The notes under the pieces are model-generated. The model was not told the origin of the DNA. It saw nothing but the letters and a program-made list of their open reading frames with translations, and did not search any database. A stretch of DNA of 62,549 bases, from assembly GCF_008017455.1 (NCBI RefSeq), contig NZ_VRTY01000027.1:1-62549 (forward strand), in the 5' to 3' direction. This document shows, piece after piece, positions 36,086-44,749 of the stretch; within the stretch, counting starts at the first letter, position 1; each line of letters starts with the position of its first letter. The position numbers and the translations under genes are program-made. The stretch is from Pontibacter qinzhouensis (lineage in GTDB: Bacteria; Bacteroidota; Bacteroidia; Cytophagales; Hymenobacteraceae).

Positions 36086-37480
36086 CTATTTTATCCCATG
36101 CATGAGTTTCTCCAGTTTCTTACCGAACAGGAATAGTATAAGTGCTGAAACGGCAGCAATACTAACAAAGATCAGGAAGAAGTTAGACATGGTCTGTGTT
36201 TGCGACATGTATTCAATCATACCAGCTAAGGCTCCGCCCAGGTAGTTGCCTATGGCAGAAGCGCCAAACCAGACACCGAACATTAAACCAACCAGGCGCA
36301 ACGGCGAAAGTTTATTTACAAAAGAAAGGCCCACCGGCGACAGGCAAAGCTCACCCATGGTGTGCAGCATATAAGCAAAAACCAGCCAGAACATGCTTAC
36401 ACCTGCTGTTTCAGCTCCTTTCGGAATAGAAGAGGCACCAACTACCAGTACCACAAAGCCAAGCGCTAAAAGCACCAGTGCGATAGCAAACTTATAAGGA
36501 CCTGCCGGATTCAGCTTCTTTTTAGAAAGGAATACCCAGAGCATAGAGAAGAAAGGCGCCAGGGTGAAGATAAAGAACGAGTTTACCGATTGGAACCAGG
36601 TGGCAGGTACTTCAAAATCAAGGAAATCGATGTACCTGTCGGTGTACTTGTAGGCGAAAATGTTCATGGAAGAACCCGCCTGCTCGAAGGCCAGCCAGAA
36701 CAGAATTGAGAAAAACGAGAGCGCCAGAATAACGATGAGCCTGTCTCTCTCAACTTTGGTGAGCGGCTCTTTAGGCATTACAGCTTTTGTTTTATCTACG
36801 GGAGCGGGTTTAAGTCCGATTGAGCCTAACTGGTTCTGCCCGATATAAAATTGCACCAGGCCAAGCAGCATACCGATACCAGCAGCACCAAAACCCCAAT
36901 GCCAGCCTACTTTCTCGCCAAGATAGCCACAAATAAGAGCTCCGAAAAATGCACCCAGGTTAATACCCATGTAGAATATGGTATAAGCAGAATCTTTCAG
37001 TTTGCTACCTTCCGGGTAAAGCTGGCCAACCATAGAACTGATATTCGGTTTAAAAAAGCCAGTACCGATAATGAGTAAACCTAATCCGGTGTAAAATGAG
37101 GGCATCGCCTCAATTGCCAGGGCACCATGCCCTAGTGCTATAATTATACCACCAATAAAGACAGCCGATCTAAAGCCAAGATACTTATCGGCCAGGTAAC
37201 CGCCTATAACAGGTGTTACATAAACCAAACCGGTATAAATACCATAAAGCTGCGTTGCATCTGCAGCACTCCAGCCCAGACCTCCCGCAGAAACTTCTGT
37301 AATTAAATAAAGCGTAAGTAAGGCGCGCATACCGTAGTAACTGAACCGTTCCCACATTTCCGTAAAAAACAGCATGTAAAGCGATCGCGGGTGCTTTGAG
37401 TCTACATCCGTAGGTCTAGCGCCATACGGAATGTTGTGCTTGCTAACCTGATCATTGATCGGGTATTCTTCTGAAGACAT
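36086..37480 (-). CDS. POT-family proton-dependent oligopeptide transporter
   Basis: Inner-membrane di/tripeptide symporter, 464 aa, about 12 transmembrane segments. The ExxERFxYYG motif is intact (EMWERFSYYG, about residue 41-50) and the PTR2 signature FFKPNISSMVGQLY...DSAYTIFYMGINLGA is present. The N-terminal 25 residues are cytosolic. Own terminator. Substrate specificity is not predictable beyond small peptides. Confidence 0.93.
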   Translation of the reverse strand: MSSEEYPINDQVSKHNIPYGARPTDVDSKHPRSLYMLFFTEMWERFSYYGMRALLTLYLITEVSAGGLGWSAADATQLYGIYTGLVYVTPVIGGYLADKYLGFRSAVFIGGIIIALGHGALAIEAMPSFYTGLGLLIIGTGFFKPNISSMVGQLYPEGSKLKDSAYTIFYMGINLGAFFGALICGYLGEKVGWHWGFGAAGIGMLLGLVQFYIGQNQLGSIGLKPAPVDKTKAVMPKEPLTKVERDRLIVILALSFFSILFWLAFEQAGSSMNIFAYKYTDRYIDFLDFEVPATWFQSVNSFFIFTLAPFFSMLWVFLSKKKLNPAGPYKFAIALVLLALGFVVLVVGASSIPKGAETAGVSMFWLVFAYMLHTMGELCLSPVGLSFVNKLSPLRLVGLMFGVWFGASAIGNYLGGALAGMIEYMSQTQTMSNFFLIFVSIAAVSALILFLFGKKLEKLMHGIK

Positions 37481-37709
37481 AGATGTAGTTAAAGTGAAAG
37501 TAAGATGTGTAGTGTTTGTTCCTAAACAGGTAAATATATCAGTTTAAACAATTATTGACAAATCCTTTTAGCTTACCTAATTTACTTTAAATCCGTAAGA
37601 ACCTGCATACAAGCCTCATGGCTTGCCTATTCTACTCACACGCTACAATACCACTACAGGAAAAACTATTGCTTTTGTAAAAACACATTTTTAACAAACT
37701 ACAATCTAC

Positions 37710-39323
37710 ATGAAAAAATTTGGAAAAAAAGTACATCCCGAAGGTCTGGAAAGACTTGGTATTTTAAATGCTGCAGAAGAACATTGGAATCTGAGCCCGG
37801 CCGAACTAATTGAAGAAGCCTTAAAAAATGGAGAAGGTTTGCTCGCAGATACGGGCGCACTCATGTGCGACACCGGTGAATTTACAGGTCGGTCACCAGA
37901 AGATCGTTTTATTGTTAAAGACGACAAAACAGCAGAGGCAGTCTGGTGGAACAAAATTAACATTCCTTTTGACCCACAAAAGTTCGATAAGCTGTTTGCA
38001 AAAATGATTAGCTTCCTGGAAGGCAAAACCCTCTACGTGAGAGACGCCTATGCCTGCGACCACCCGGAATACCGGCTTCCTGTTCGGGTTGTTAATACTC
38101 AGGCATGGCACAACTTGTTCAGCCATAACATGTTCCTGCGGTTTTCAGAGCAGGAACTAGCCGAGCACACCCTGGAGTTCACCGTTATTTGTATCCCGGA
38201 GTTCGAGGCTGATCCGGTTGCAGACGGCACTCGCAGCAAAAATTTCTCAATTATAAACTTCTCAAAAAAAATTATACTGATTGGTGGTACTGGTTACACA
38301 GGAGAAATAAAAAAGGGAATATTCTCTGTGTTGAACTTTACATTGCCGCACGAGCGACAGGTATTGTCGATGCATTGCTCGGCCAATATTGGCACAGAAG
38401 GCGATACAGCTATATTTTTTGGCTTATCTGGCACCGGTAAAACAACTTTGTCAGCAGACCCAGACAGGAACCTGATCGGTGATGATGAACATGGGTGGAC
38501 AGACGACAGCATTTTCAACTTTGAAGGCGGATGCTATGCCAAAGTTGTAGACCTTACCCGCCAAAAAGAGCCGGAGATCTGGGATGCTATCCAGTTCGGA
38601 GCCATCCTGGAAAATACCCGCTTCTACGAAGGTACCCGAACGGTAGATTTTGAGAATAAAACGGTTACTGAAAATACCCGCACAGCCTACCCTATCCATT
38701 TTATACCCAATGCCTTGGAGCCATCAAGAGCCGGAATTCCTAAAAACATATTTTTCCTTACTGCCGATGCCTTTGGTGTAATACCGCCTATTTCGAAGCT
38801 GAACAAGAGCCAGGCGATGTACCATTTCATATCGGGTTATACTGCAAAAGTAGCGGGCACCGAGGTAGGCGTTAAAGAACCCAGAAAAACATTTTCAGCT
38901 TGTTTCGGGGAAGTTTTTTTGCCGCTGCACCCAACTCAGTATGCCGAACTTCTTGGTGAGAAAATGAATAAGCACAACGCACGGGTATGGTTGGTAAACA
39001 CAGGCTGGACCGGCGGCCCGTACGGAATTGGTAGTCGTATTAAGTTAACCTATACGCGTGCCATGCTGAAGGCAGCTCTTACTGGTGCTTTAGACCAAGT
39101 AACTTACAAGAAGCATCCGGTATTTGGAATAGATGTTCCACAAACCTGCCCAGAGGTACCTGCCGAGATATTAAATCCACGCAGTACCTGGACTGACCCG
39201 GAAGCCTACGATGCAAAAGCCAATGAATTAGCTAATTCGTTTGTGCAGAACTTCTCTAAATATGCTGACTTTGCCAACGAAGAAATATTGGCAGGCGCGC
39301 CGCATGCTGAAGTAACGGTTTAA
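37710..39323 (+). CDS. pckA: phosphoenolpyruvate carboxykinase (ATP)
   Basis: Oxaloacetate + ATP to PEP + CO2, first step of gluconeogenesis. 537 aa, normal length. Substrate-binding RSPEDRFIV, the kinase-1a P-loop GLSGTGKTTLS (about 233-243), the metal-binding DDEHGW, and GYTAKVAGTE. ATG at 37710. It is divergent from the POT transporter and ends 14 bp before the stop of a minus-strand membrane protein. Confidence 0.98.
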   Translation: MKKFGKKVHPEGLERLGILNAAEEHWNLSPAELIEEALKNGEGLLADTGALMCDTGEFTGRSPEDRFIVKDDKTAEAVWWNKINIPFDPQKFDKLFAKMISFLEGKTLYVRDAYACDHPEYRLPVRVVNTQAWHNLFSHNMFLRFSEQELAEHTLEFTVICIPEFEADPVADGTRSKNFSIINFSKKIILIGGTGYTGEIKKGIFSVLNFTLPHERQVLSMHCSANIGTEGDTAIFFGLSGTGKTTLSADPDRNLIGDDEHGWTDDSIFNFEGGCYAKVVDLTRQKEPEIWDAIQFGAILENTRFYEGTRTVDFENKTVTENTRTAYPIHFIPNALEPSRAGIPKNIFFLTADAFGVIPPISKLNKSQAMYHFISGYTAKVAGTEVGVKEPRKTFSACFGEVFLPLHPTQYAELLGEKMNKHNARVWLVNTGWTGGPYGIGSRIKLTYTRAMLKAALTGALDQVTYKKHPVFGIDVPQTCPEVPAEILNPRSTWTDPEAYDAKANELANSFVQNFSKYADFANEEILAGAPHAEVTV

Positions 39324-39337
39324 TTTACTAAGCCCAT

Positions 39338-40897
39338 TTAAGGTTCTTTGCTGGGCGCAGAAGCTTTGAATAGGCTTACTTTATAAATAACTGCTTCCGG
39401 AAAAACCTGTAGAACATGACAAGCTAAAGAAGGAGCTTGTTTAGATAATTTACTCTCGAAATTTTCTTTCTCACCAAACCAAATAACAAATTTAGTATGA
39501 GGATCAGCAAAAAATTTTTCTGAAAGCACATGCATATGTTTTCTGTTTAGTGGTTCTACTGATGCTACATTATATAGATAAAATACTGCTGGTATATTGC
39601 TATAAACTTTTCCAATAGTGGCTAATTCCGGATAAAAATTATGGTAGGCTATCAAAAGCTCAGATTCTATCCATTTTTTATTTCTCAGGCTGTCTACTCC
39701 ATTAGTTGCTGCAGTTGCCATTAAAATAGAGGTGTCGTAAATATTTCTGCCTATCAAAAAAGTTAAAACTCCATAAGCCGCTACTCTTGTAAATACATGC
39801 TTTTTTGCAAATAGTATCTGTACATCATGTACAAGTAAAGGAATAAAAGTTAAAAGTGCTGGACTCATTAACCTAATGTCTGGTGCAACGATAGAATTAA
39901 CTACGGCACTGTAAGTAATTAAAGCGCTGTACAAAATGGTGTGCCATAGGCAAAAAGATAGAACAAATGATTTTGTAGAGCCGGCATTATTTGCTGTTTC
40001 CCTCTTTTTAGGCATTAAATATTTAATATGAAAAGCTACATAAACAGTTAGTAAGAAGCTCGTTATATAAACTACTCCCTCAACTCTGGGAAAGGGAAAA
40101 ACCCATTCACCAAAAATCTGTATGGTAGAGACAATATTGTATTTAATGTTCAAAAGGGCAACAGGGGGCCTGCCAGCACCTGTCAGTGTGCCAGTCAAGA
40201 AGAAGTTTCTTCCAAGCCAAACAGCTAAGGGAGCAAATGAAAGAGTAGCAAATAGGAAAGAACTTTTAATTCGGTAAATAGGCCCCTCCTTTAATTTACT
40301 TGTTCCATAAAGAAGGAAGCTTGTGCCTAATACAATATTCACTACACCTGAATACCGCACTAAAGCTGCCATGGAAGCAAAAATTGAAGCCCCGACTAAT
40401 AAATAAAGTGTGCGTCTTTGGTTTAATTGGATTAGATAAAATATAAAGGCTGTTGTAAAAACCATGTACACAGGTTCTGTCCAGGCATAAGCATATACAG
40501 CTTGATTAGTATAGGCGGTTATCCAAAATAAAGCGCCAGCTAAAGCAAGTCCTGGTTCACACACTTTAGTTAAAATTTTAGCGATCAAAAAAGCAGTAAC
40601 AACAAGGCAAATACTGTTAAGTCCTAGCACTGCTGTGTAAAAGTTATCCTTAAATAATATTTGAAGAAAAGCTAATATCAGTGGGTAGAGCGGCGGCCAA
40701 TCAGAATAGAGCGCATTATCGTAACTTATAAAGGATCCCTGTTGAATTAAATTTCTAGCAGTACCTATATAATCAACGGAGTCGTTTGTGATGCCTGGGC
40801 CAAACGTGAAATGAGAGAAAAAGAAAAAAATTCCTATACTAACAAGTAGAACGGGAAGCAGCACAGAGTACCACCTTGCAAAAAAATCTTTAACCAT
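39338..40897 (-). CDS. GT39-like membrane protein
   Basis: 519 aa, about 11-12 transmembrane segments. The N-terminus has a hydrophobic helix then TNDSVDYIGTARNLIQQGSF, the position of the acidic catalytic residue of GT-C glycosyltransferases; YSDWPPLYPLILAFLQ is a common family stretch. No other motif is firm. The gene is visibly richer in A/T than its neighbours pckA and rsmE, which suggests later acquisition. It opens divergently from rsmE and ends 14 bp from the pckA stop. Possibly transfers a sugar to a surface polymer. Confidence 0.72.
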   Translation of the reverse strand: MVKDFFARWYSVLLPVLLVSIGIFFFFSHFTFGPGITNDSVDYIGTARNLIQQGSFISYDNALYSDWPPLYPLILAFLQILFKDNFYTAVLGLNSICLVVTAFLIAKILTKVCEPGLALAGALFWITAYTNQAVYAYAWTEPVYMVFTTAFIFYLIQLNQRRTLYLLVGASIFASMAALVRYSGVVNIVLGTSFLLYGTSKLKEGPIYRIKSSFLFATLSFAPLAVWLGRNFFLTGTLTGAGRPPVALLNIKYNIVSTIQIFGEWVFPFPRVEGVVYITSFLLTVYVAFHIKYLMPKKRETANNAGSTKSFVLSFCLWHTILYSALITYSAVVNSIVAPDIRLMSPALLTFIPLLVHDVQILFAKKHVFTRVAAYGVLTFLIGRNIYDTSILMATAATNGVDSLRNKKWIESELLIAYHNFYPELATIGKVYSNIPAVFYLYNVASVEPLNRKHMHVLSEKFFADPHTKFVIWFGEKENFESKLSKQAPSLACHVLQVFPEAVIYKVSLFKASAPSKEP

Positions 40898-40960
40898 TAA
40901 AAATTGCCTATTTTATAGCTTGTTTTCCTAAATTTAGGATTTAACAGAAACACGAAAGTA

Positions 40961-41677
40961 ATGCATCTCTTCTACACCCCCCATATCGAAGGAGAACTAT
41001 TTACCTTGCCAGAGGAAGAATCGAAACATTGTACGCGTGTGCTGAGACTGCAACAGGGTGATACCGTACACCTGGTAGATGGTAAAGGCGGACTATTTAC
41101 TGCCATTATTCAGGAGGCGCATCCAAAACGCTGTCAGCTACAAATAATAGATAAACAGGTAGATTATGGCAAACTGCCTTATGTGGCCCAAATAGCCGTG
41201 GCACCCACAAAAAACTTAGACCGGATGGAGTGGTTCGTTGAGAAGGCCGTAGAAATCGGAATCAGCAAAATATTTTTTCTGGAGTGTGAACACTCGGAGC
41301 GCAGAAATTTGCGGCTAGACAGAATGGAGAAAATTGCCGTCAGTGCCATGAAACAATCGCAGAAAGGATTTTTGCCCCTACTGCACGACATGATGCCTTA
41401 CCAGAAATTTATAATGCAATGCGATGCCCAACACACGTTTATAGCGCATTTAGAAGATGATGCAACCAAGAGCATCCGGCAAATGTATAAACCGGGGCAG
41501 CCTCACTGCATTTTAATTGGTCCTGAAGGCGATTTTTCAAAACAGGAAATTCAGGCAGCGTACGAGGCAGGCATAAAACCTGTAACCTTAGGCAGCAGCA
41601 GGCTTCGCACCGAAACTGCAGCTTTAGTTGCCTGCCATACCCTGCACATACTGCACGACATATGTGACCCGTTGTAA
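40961..41677 (+). CDS. rsmE: 16S rRNA m3U1498 methyltransferase
   Basis: SPOUT-class methyltransferase acting on the 30S subunit. 238 aa. PUA-like N-domain with ESKHCTRVLRLQQGD, catalytic domain with AVAPTKNLDRMEWFVEKAVEIGI, ECEHSERRNLRLDRMEKIAVSAMKQS and the knot sequence LIGPEGDFSKQEI ... LGSSRLRTETAAL. Complete. The next gene starts 34 bp after the stop. Confidence 0.96.
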   Translation: MHLFYTPHIEGELFTLPEEESKHCTRVLRLQQGDTVHLVDGKGGLFTAIIQEAHPKRCQLQIIDKQVDYGKLPYVAQIAVAPTKNLDRMEWFVEKAVEIGISKIFFLECEHSERRNLRLDRMEKIAVSAMKQSQKGFLPLLHDMMPYQKFIMQCDAQHTFIAHLEDDATKSIRQMYKPGQPHCILIGPEGDFSKQEIQAAYEAGIKPVTLGSSRLRTETAALVACHTLHILHDICDPL

Positions 41678-41711
41678 TACGGGCAACCCTAATTCTGAGA
41701 ATATTTTTTTT

Positions 41712-42377
41712 ATGATACGAACCCTTTGTCTGACCCTGACGCTGGTGCTGGCCTGGAGCCTTTCAGGAGCACAGGCACCAAATTTTAAAATCGCGAAGCT
41801 AAAGTACAATGGTGGCGGCGACTGGTATGCTAACAAAACTTCGTTGCCTAATCTTATCCGGTTTTGCAACCAGAACCTGAGCATGAATATAGCCCGGGAG
41901 GAAAGTGTGGTTGAAGTAGGAAGTCCGGAACTGTTCCTGTACCCCTTTGTGCACATGACAGGCCACGGTAATGTAGTGTTCTCTGATGCGGAAGCCCTGA
42001 ACCTGCGGAGCTACCTGCTGAGTGGAGGCTTCCTGCACATCGACGATAACTATGGTCTCGACCAGTACATCAGAAAAGAAATGAAGAAGGTTTTTCCGGA
42101 ATACGAGTTTGTAGAGCTCCCTTTCTCACACCCCATCTATCATCAGAAATACCCGTTTCCAAATGGGTTGCCTAAAATACATGAGCACGACAACAAACCG
42201 CCCCAAGGCTTTGGCATTGTGCACGAAGGCCGCCTGGTTTGCTTTTACACCTACGAAACAGATTTAGGCAACGGTTGGGAAGACCCAGAAGTACACAATG
42301 ATCCGGAGAACAAGCGCCAGGAAGCCCTTCGCATGGGTGCCAACATCATTACCTTCGCCCTCACCCAATATCTATAA
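41712..42377 (+). CDS. DUF4159-family exported protein
   Basis: 221 aa from ATG 41712 with a signal peptide (about 1-20, SLSGAQA). The body matches DUF4159: FKIAKLKYNGGGDWYANKTSLPNL, YPFVHMTGHGNVVFSDAEALNLRSYLLSGGFLHIDDNYG, HPIYH and GFGIVHEGRLVCFYTYETDLGNGWED. The family is a Rossmann-like/ThuA-like fold often next to MoxR-type AAA and DUF58 genes; none are here. Function unknown. Followed after 82 bp by a 56-bp element. Confidence 0.85.
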   Translation: MIRTLCLTLTLVLAWSLSGAQAPNFKIAKLKYNGGGDWYANKTSLPNLIRFCNQNLSMNIAREESVVEVGSPELFLYPFVHMTGHGNVVFSDAEALNLRSYLLSGGFLHIDDNYGLDQYIRKEMKKVFPEYEFVELPFSHPIYHQKYPFPNGLPKIHEHDNKPPQGFGIVHEGRLVCFYTYETDLGNGWEDPEVHNDPENKRQEALRMGANIITFALTQYL

Positions 42378-42813
42378 GCTAATAAGGTTGCCTCAGAATG
42401 AAGCTGCAGAAACAGCTTTTGTAGTAGGTAAATCAACCAAACTTAAATAAAGCGCTGTACCCTTGAACTAAAAACGCTCCTATTTCTTTGGAAGGGCAAT
42501 TCCATTAGAATAATTGATTTTACGGTAGCCAATTTTTTAAAATTATTCGGCGGGTAACAACGGAGCGAACACGTCTGCCAGGTGCACAAATGGAGCCGGC
42601 ATCTTTTCTTGATGGGTTCTTCTCCTTTTTTTGTTGCAAAACTAAACCCTGCAACGCTGCTGAAAAAGATGCTCTTGGTCGGGCAGATACGGTTATACTT
42701 ACTCAGACTAAACCGCCAGTAGCAGTTGGTAATAGATCTCTACTATAAAAACTCAAGAACTGATAGAACAATACATCAACCCCCTTCTTCCACCCTCACA
42801 AAACTTTAAGCTT
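42378..42813. other. gene-poor region before the DUF3298-type lipoprotein
   Basis: About 436 bp. It contains one 56-bp element; the rest has no supportable gene, RNA or promoter. Confidence 0.5.
42460..42515 (+). repeat. 56-bp intergenic element, copy 10
   Basis: Begins CCCTTGAACT, centre CTTTGGAAGG, end ATTAGAATAATT. 82 bp after the DUF4159 stop codon, same direction. Confidence 0.85.
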
Positions 42814-43653
42814 TTGAAAAAGTTAGCACGGCTCACTTTACTGGTAGCACTTGTAGGCATAAGCAGCTGCCAGCCAGCTGTTACCGATGAAACAACAACA
42901 GCAGAAACAGAAACTACAAATAATATTGCATTTGAAGCCTACGGATTGGAGAAAGTTTCTGAAAGTTGTAAAACAGAACCGGATAACTGCGCCACTGTGT
43001 CAATAAACTACTTTAAAGCAACAGGAACACCCGACTCGCTCCGGAACAGCTGGAACAGCTACCTCGAGGACCGCCTGACAAAGCTCCAGCTAGACTTTAA
43101 TCCTGATGCAGACATCTCCGCTCCTACCGATAATGCTGCTAACGATCTGGCTACCAACTTTATTAAAAACTACGACGCTTATGCCTCAGAATCTGGTAAA
43201 TCAGGGTTTCCGGTGCGGCCATGGGAGCTACAGGTGTCATCGCAAGCCATTTACAAAGCTGGCAACATACTTAGCATCAGCCTGCAGCAATACAGTTACA
43301 CAGGCGGAGCACACCCCAACACGCACACTAGCCTGCAGAGTTTTACCGTGTCTGGCAAACAACTGCTATTGCCCGACATGGTGCCCGACACCATACAACT
43401 GATGCAGCTTGCCGAAAAAGCATTACGAAAAAAAATCCCGGATTTTAAGGATAAACCTTTGGCTGAGGCAGGGCTCTTCGTTGATGGCGACAGGCTCCCG
43501 CTGCCACAGAACAGCGCCCTGACCGAAAAAGGGCTGCTCCTGCACTACAATCCGTACGAGATTGCTCCTTACGTTTTCGGGCACATAGAACTACTGCTCA
43601 CCTACAAGGAGCTACATGAATTACTTCCAAAAGCCTATAAACCAGTTAAGTAA
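42814..43653 (+). CDS. RsiV/DUF3298-like lipoprotein
   Basis: 279 aa with lipoprotein signal MKKLARLTLLVALVGISSC (Cys19). The following region is acidic/Thr-rich, then a DUF4163-like domain and a DUF3298 domain (about 150-279) with YTGGAHPNTHTSLQSF and LLLHYNPYEIAPYVFGHIELLLTY. Such proteins bind peptidoglycan/lysozyme or deacetylate it in RsiV/PdaC relatives; the role here is inference. The start codon is TTG (42814): no ATG fits the signal peptide. It ends tail to tail with the next gene. Confidence 0.82.
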   Translation: MKKLARLTLLVALVGISSCQPAVTDETTTAETETTNNIAFEAYGLEKVSESCKTEPDNCATVSINYFKATGTPDSLRNSWNSYLEDRLTKLQLDFNPDADISAPTDNAANDLATNFIKNYDAYASESGKSGFPVRPWELQVSSQAIYKAGNILSISLQQYSYTGGAHPNTHTSLQSFTVSGKQLLLPDMVPDTIQLMQLAEKALRKKIPDFKDKPLAEAGLFVDGDRLPLPQNSALTEKGLLLHYNPYEIAPYVFGHIELLLTYKELHELLPKAYKPVK

Positions 43654-43671
43654 GCTCAGAAGGTAAAAGCT

Positions 43672-44232
43672 CTAAAACTGTTTGCGCTGTAAAACCTCAG
43701 AAAGAATAACAGCATCGCGTACCGTTTTGGGGTTGCGGAGCATGGCTGCAATACGATGTTTACTTGCCGGCTCCTGTGGTACGGGTGCAACCGGTATGGC
43801 CGAGGCTGCTGCTCTGGCGGCTAAACGATCGGCTGTACGACGGGCTTCTTCGGCTTTTCTTCGGGCTTCTATTAACTCTAAAGGCGCTTCTAAAGAACGT
43901 TCTGCCGGTTTGGTTGCTTCATAACTGCGAGCAGGAGCAGATGGAAATACAACTGGCTTCGCCTTCTCTTTTGCGGTATCTATGGAGGTGCGCCCCTGCT
44001 CCTTTGCCTTGTCAAGCTTCGGTTGCAGTTCCCTTAAAATGTCCTCAAACGACGTTGGTGGCCCATGGGGCTGCTGTGGCTGCGGCCTACTGGCAACAGG
44101 TCTTCTGTTCTGCTCCGGCAGCTCATCCGGCGGTTTTACTTCCGGGTTATCTTTAAATGCTTTGCGCCAGAAAGAGTACACAAAATACGCCACTGCAGCC
44201 AGTACATAAAGAATCGGTTTTAAATCTTCCAT
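43672..44232 (-). CDS. TM-anchored hypothetical protein
   Basis: 186 aa. One N-terminal transmembrane helix (ILYVLAAVAYFVYSFWRKAF), then a Pro/Gln-rich linker (about 34-60), a short conserved-looking SFEDILRELQPKLDKAK, and an Ala/Arg-rich helix (IEARRKAEEARRTADRLAARAAA) ending in NPKTVRDAVILSEVLQRKQF. I do not recognise a family, although this layout recurs in Bacteroidota. Divergent from smc. Confidence 0.65.
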   Translation of the reverse strand: MEDLKPILYVLAAVAYFVYSFWRKAFKDNPEVKPPDELPEQNRRPVASRPQPQQPHGPPTSFEDILRELQPKLDKAKEQGRTSIDTAKEKAKPVVFPSAPARSYEATKPAERSLEAPLELIEARRKAEEARRTADRLAARAAASAIPVAPVPQEPASKHRIAAMLRNPKTVRDAVILSEVLQRKQF

Positions 44233-44573
44233 AGGTTCGCCTTTCTACTCAAATATAGCAAATCTCTATCGCTTCTGGCTACTTCACCGGCAGGTATTTC
44301 TGAACTACATCGACAGATGCTGGCTGTAAATGAGCAAAGCACTCATAGCATAGCAGTTAAACTATTCATTCATCTTCTCCATCTTTGCTAAATAAATCAA
44401 TAATAAAAAGCGACACAACTTATCCGAATTTGTTACACCCTCAATACAAATGATAAAAAATCGTGTGTCGTGATTTGTGTGTCGTATTTTTCAAACATAT
44501 GCAATTACTGAATCTGATAAGTGAAGTCGCATTCTATATCTCCTACCAATCAACAACTAACAACCATCAACCA

Positions 44574-44629
44574 AATTATTTAAATGAAAAAGGCCTTCAA
44601 AAGCAAAACTGGTAAAAAAGTGCCAAGGG
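44574..44629 (-). repeat. 56-bp intergenic element, copy 11
   Basis: On the minus strand begins CCCTTGGCAC, centre CTTTTGAAGG, end ATTTAAATAATT. It sits between two divergent genes and so is upstream of both. Beyond the AATT end it shares further sequence with copy 13 (TGGTTG ... TTGTTAGTTG). Confidence 0.85.
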
Positions 44630-44710
44630 TAAGTTTATTCAGAATAGCCTACTGAAGCTTAAATTTAAATTTCTACCTTCTATTCCGCTTCAACATAACA
44701 ATTTTAGTCT

Positions 44711-44718
44711 TAATTTTG
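44711..44718 (+). promoter_or_regulatory. candidate smc -7 box
   Basis: TAATTTTG fits TAnnTTTG and lies 31 bp before the smc ATG. No clear -33 TTG is at the normal distance, so the call is tentative. Confidence 0.35.
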
Positions 44719-44749
44719 GGTTTGGTTTGAAGAGTACCAGCTCACGTGC

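Larger units (their letters stand above)
44233..44749. other. divergent region upstream of smc
   Basis: About 517 bp. It holds a direct repeat of GTGTGTCGT (44462-44470 and 44476-44484, period 14), a 56-bp element and a candidate smc promoter box. No supportable gene. Confidence 0.5.
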
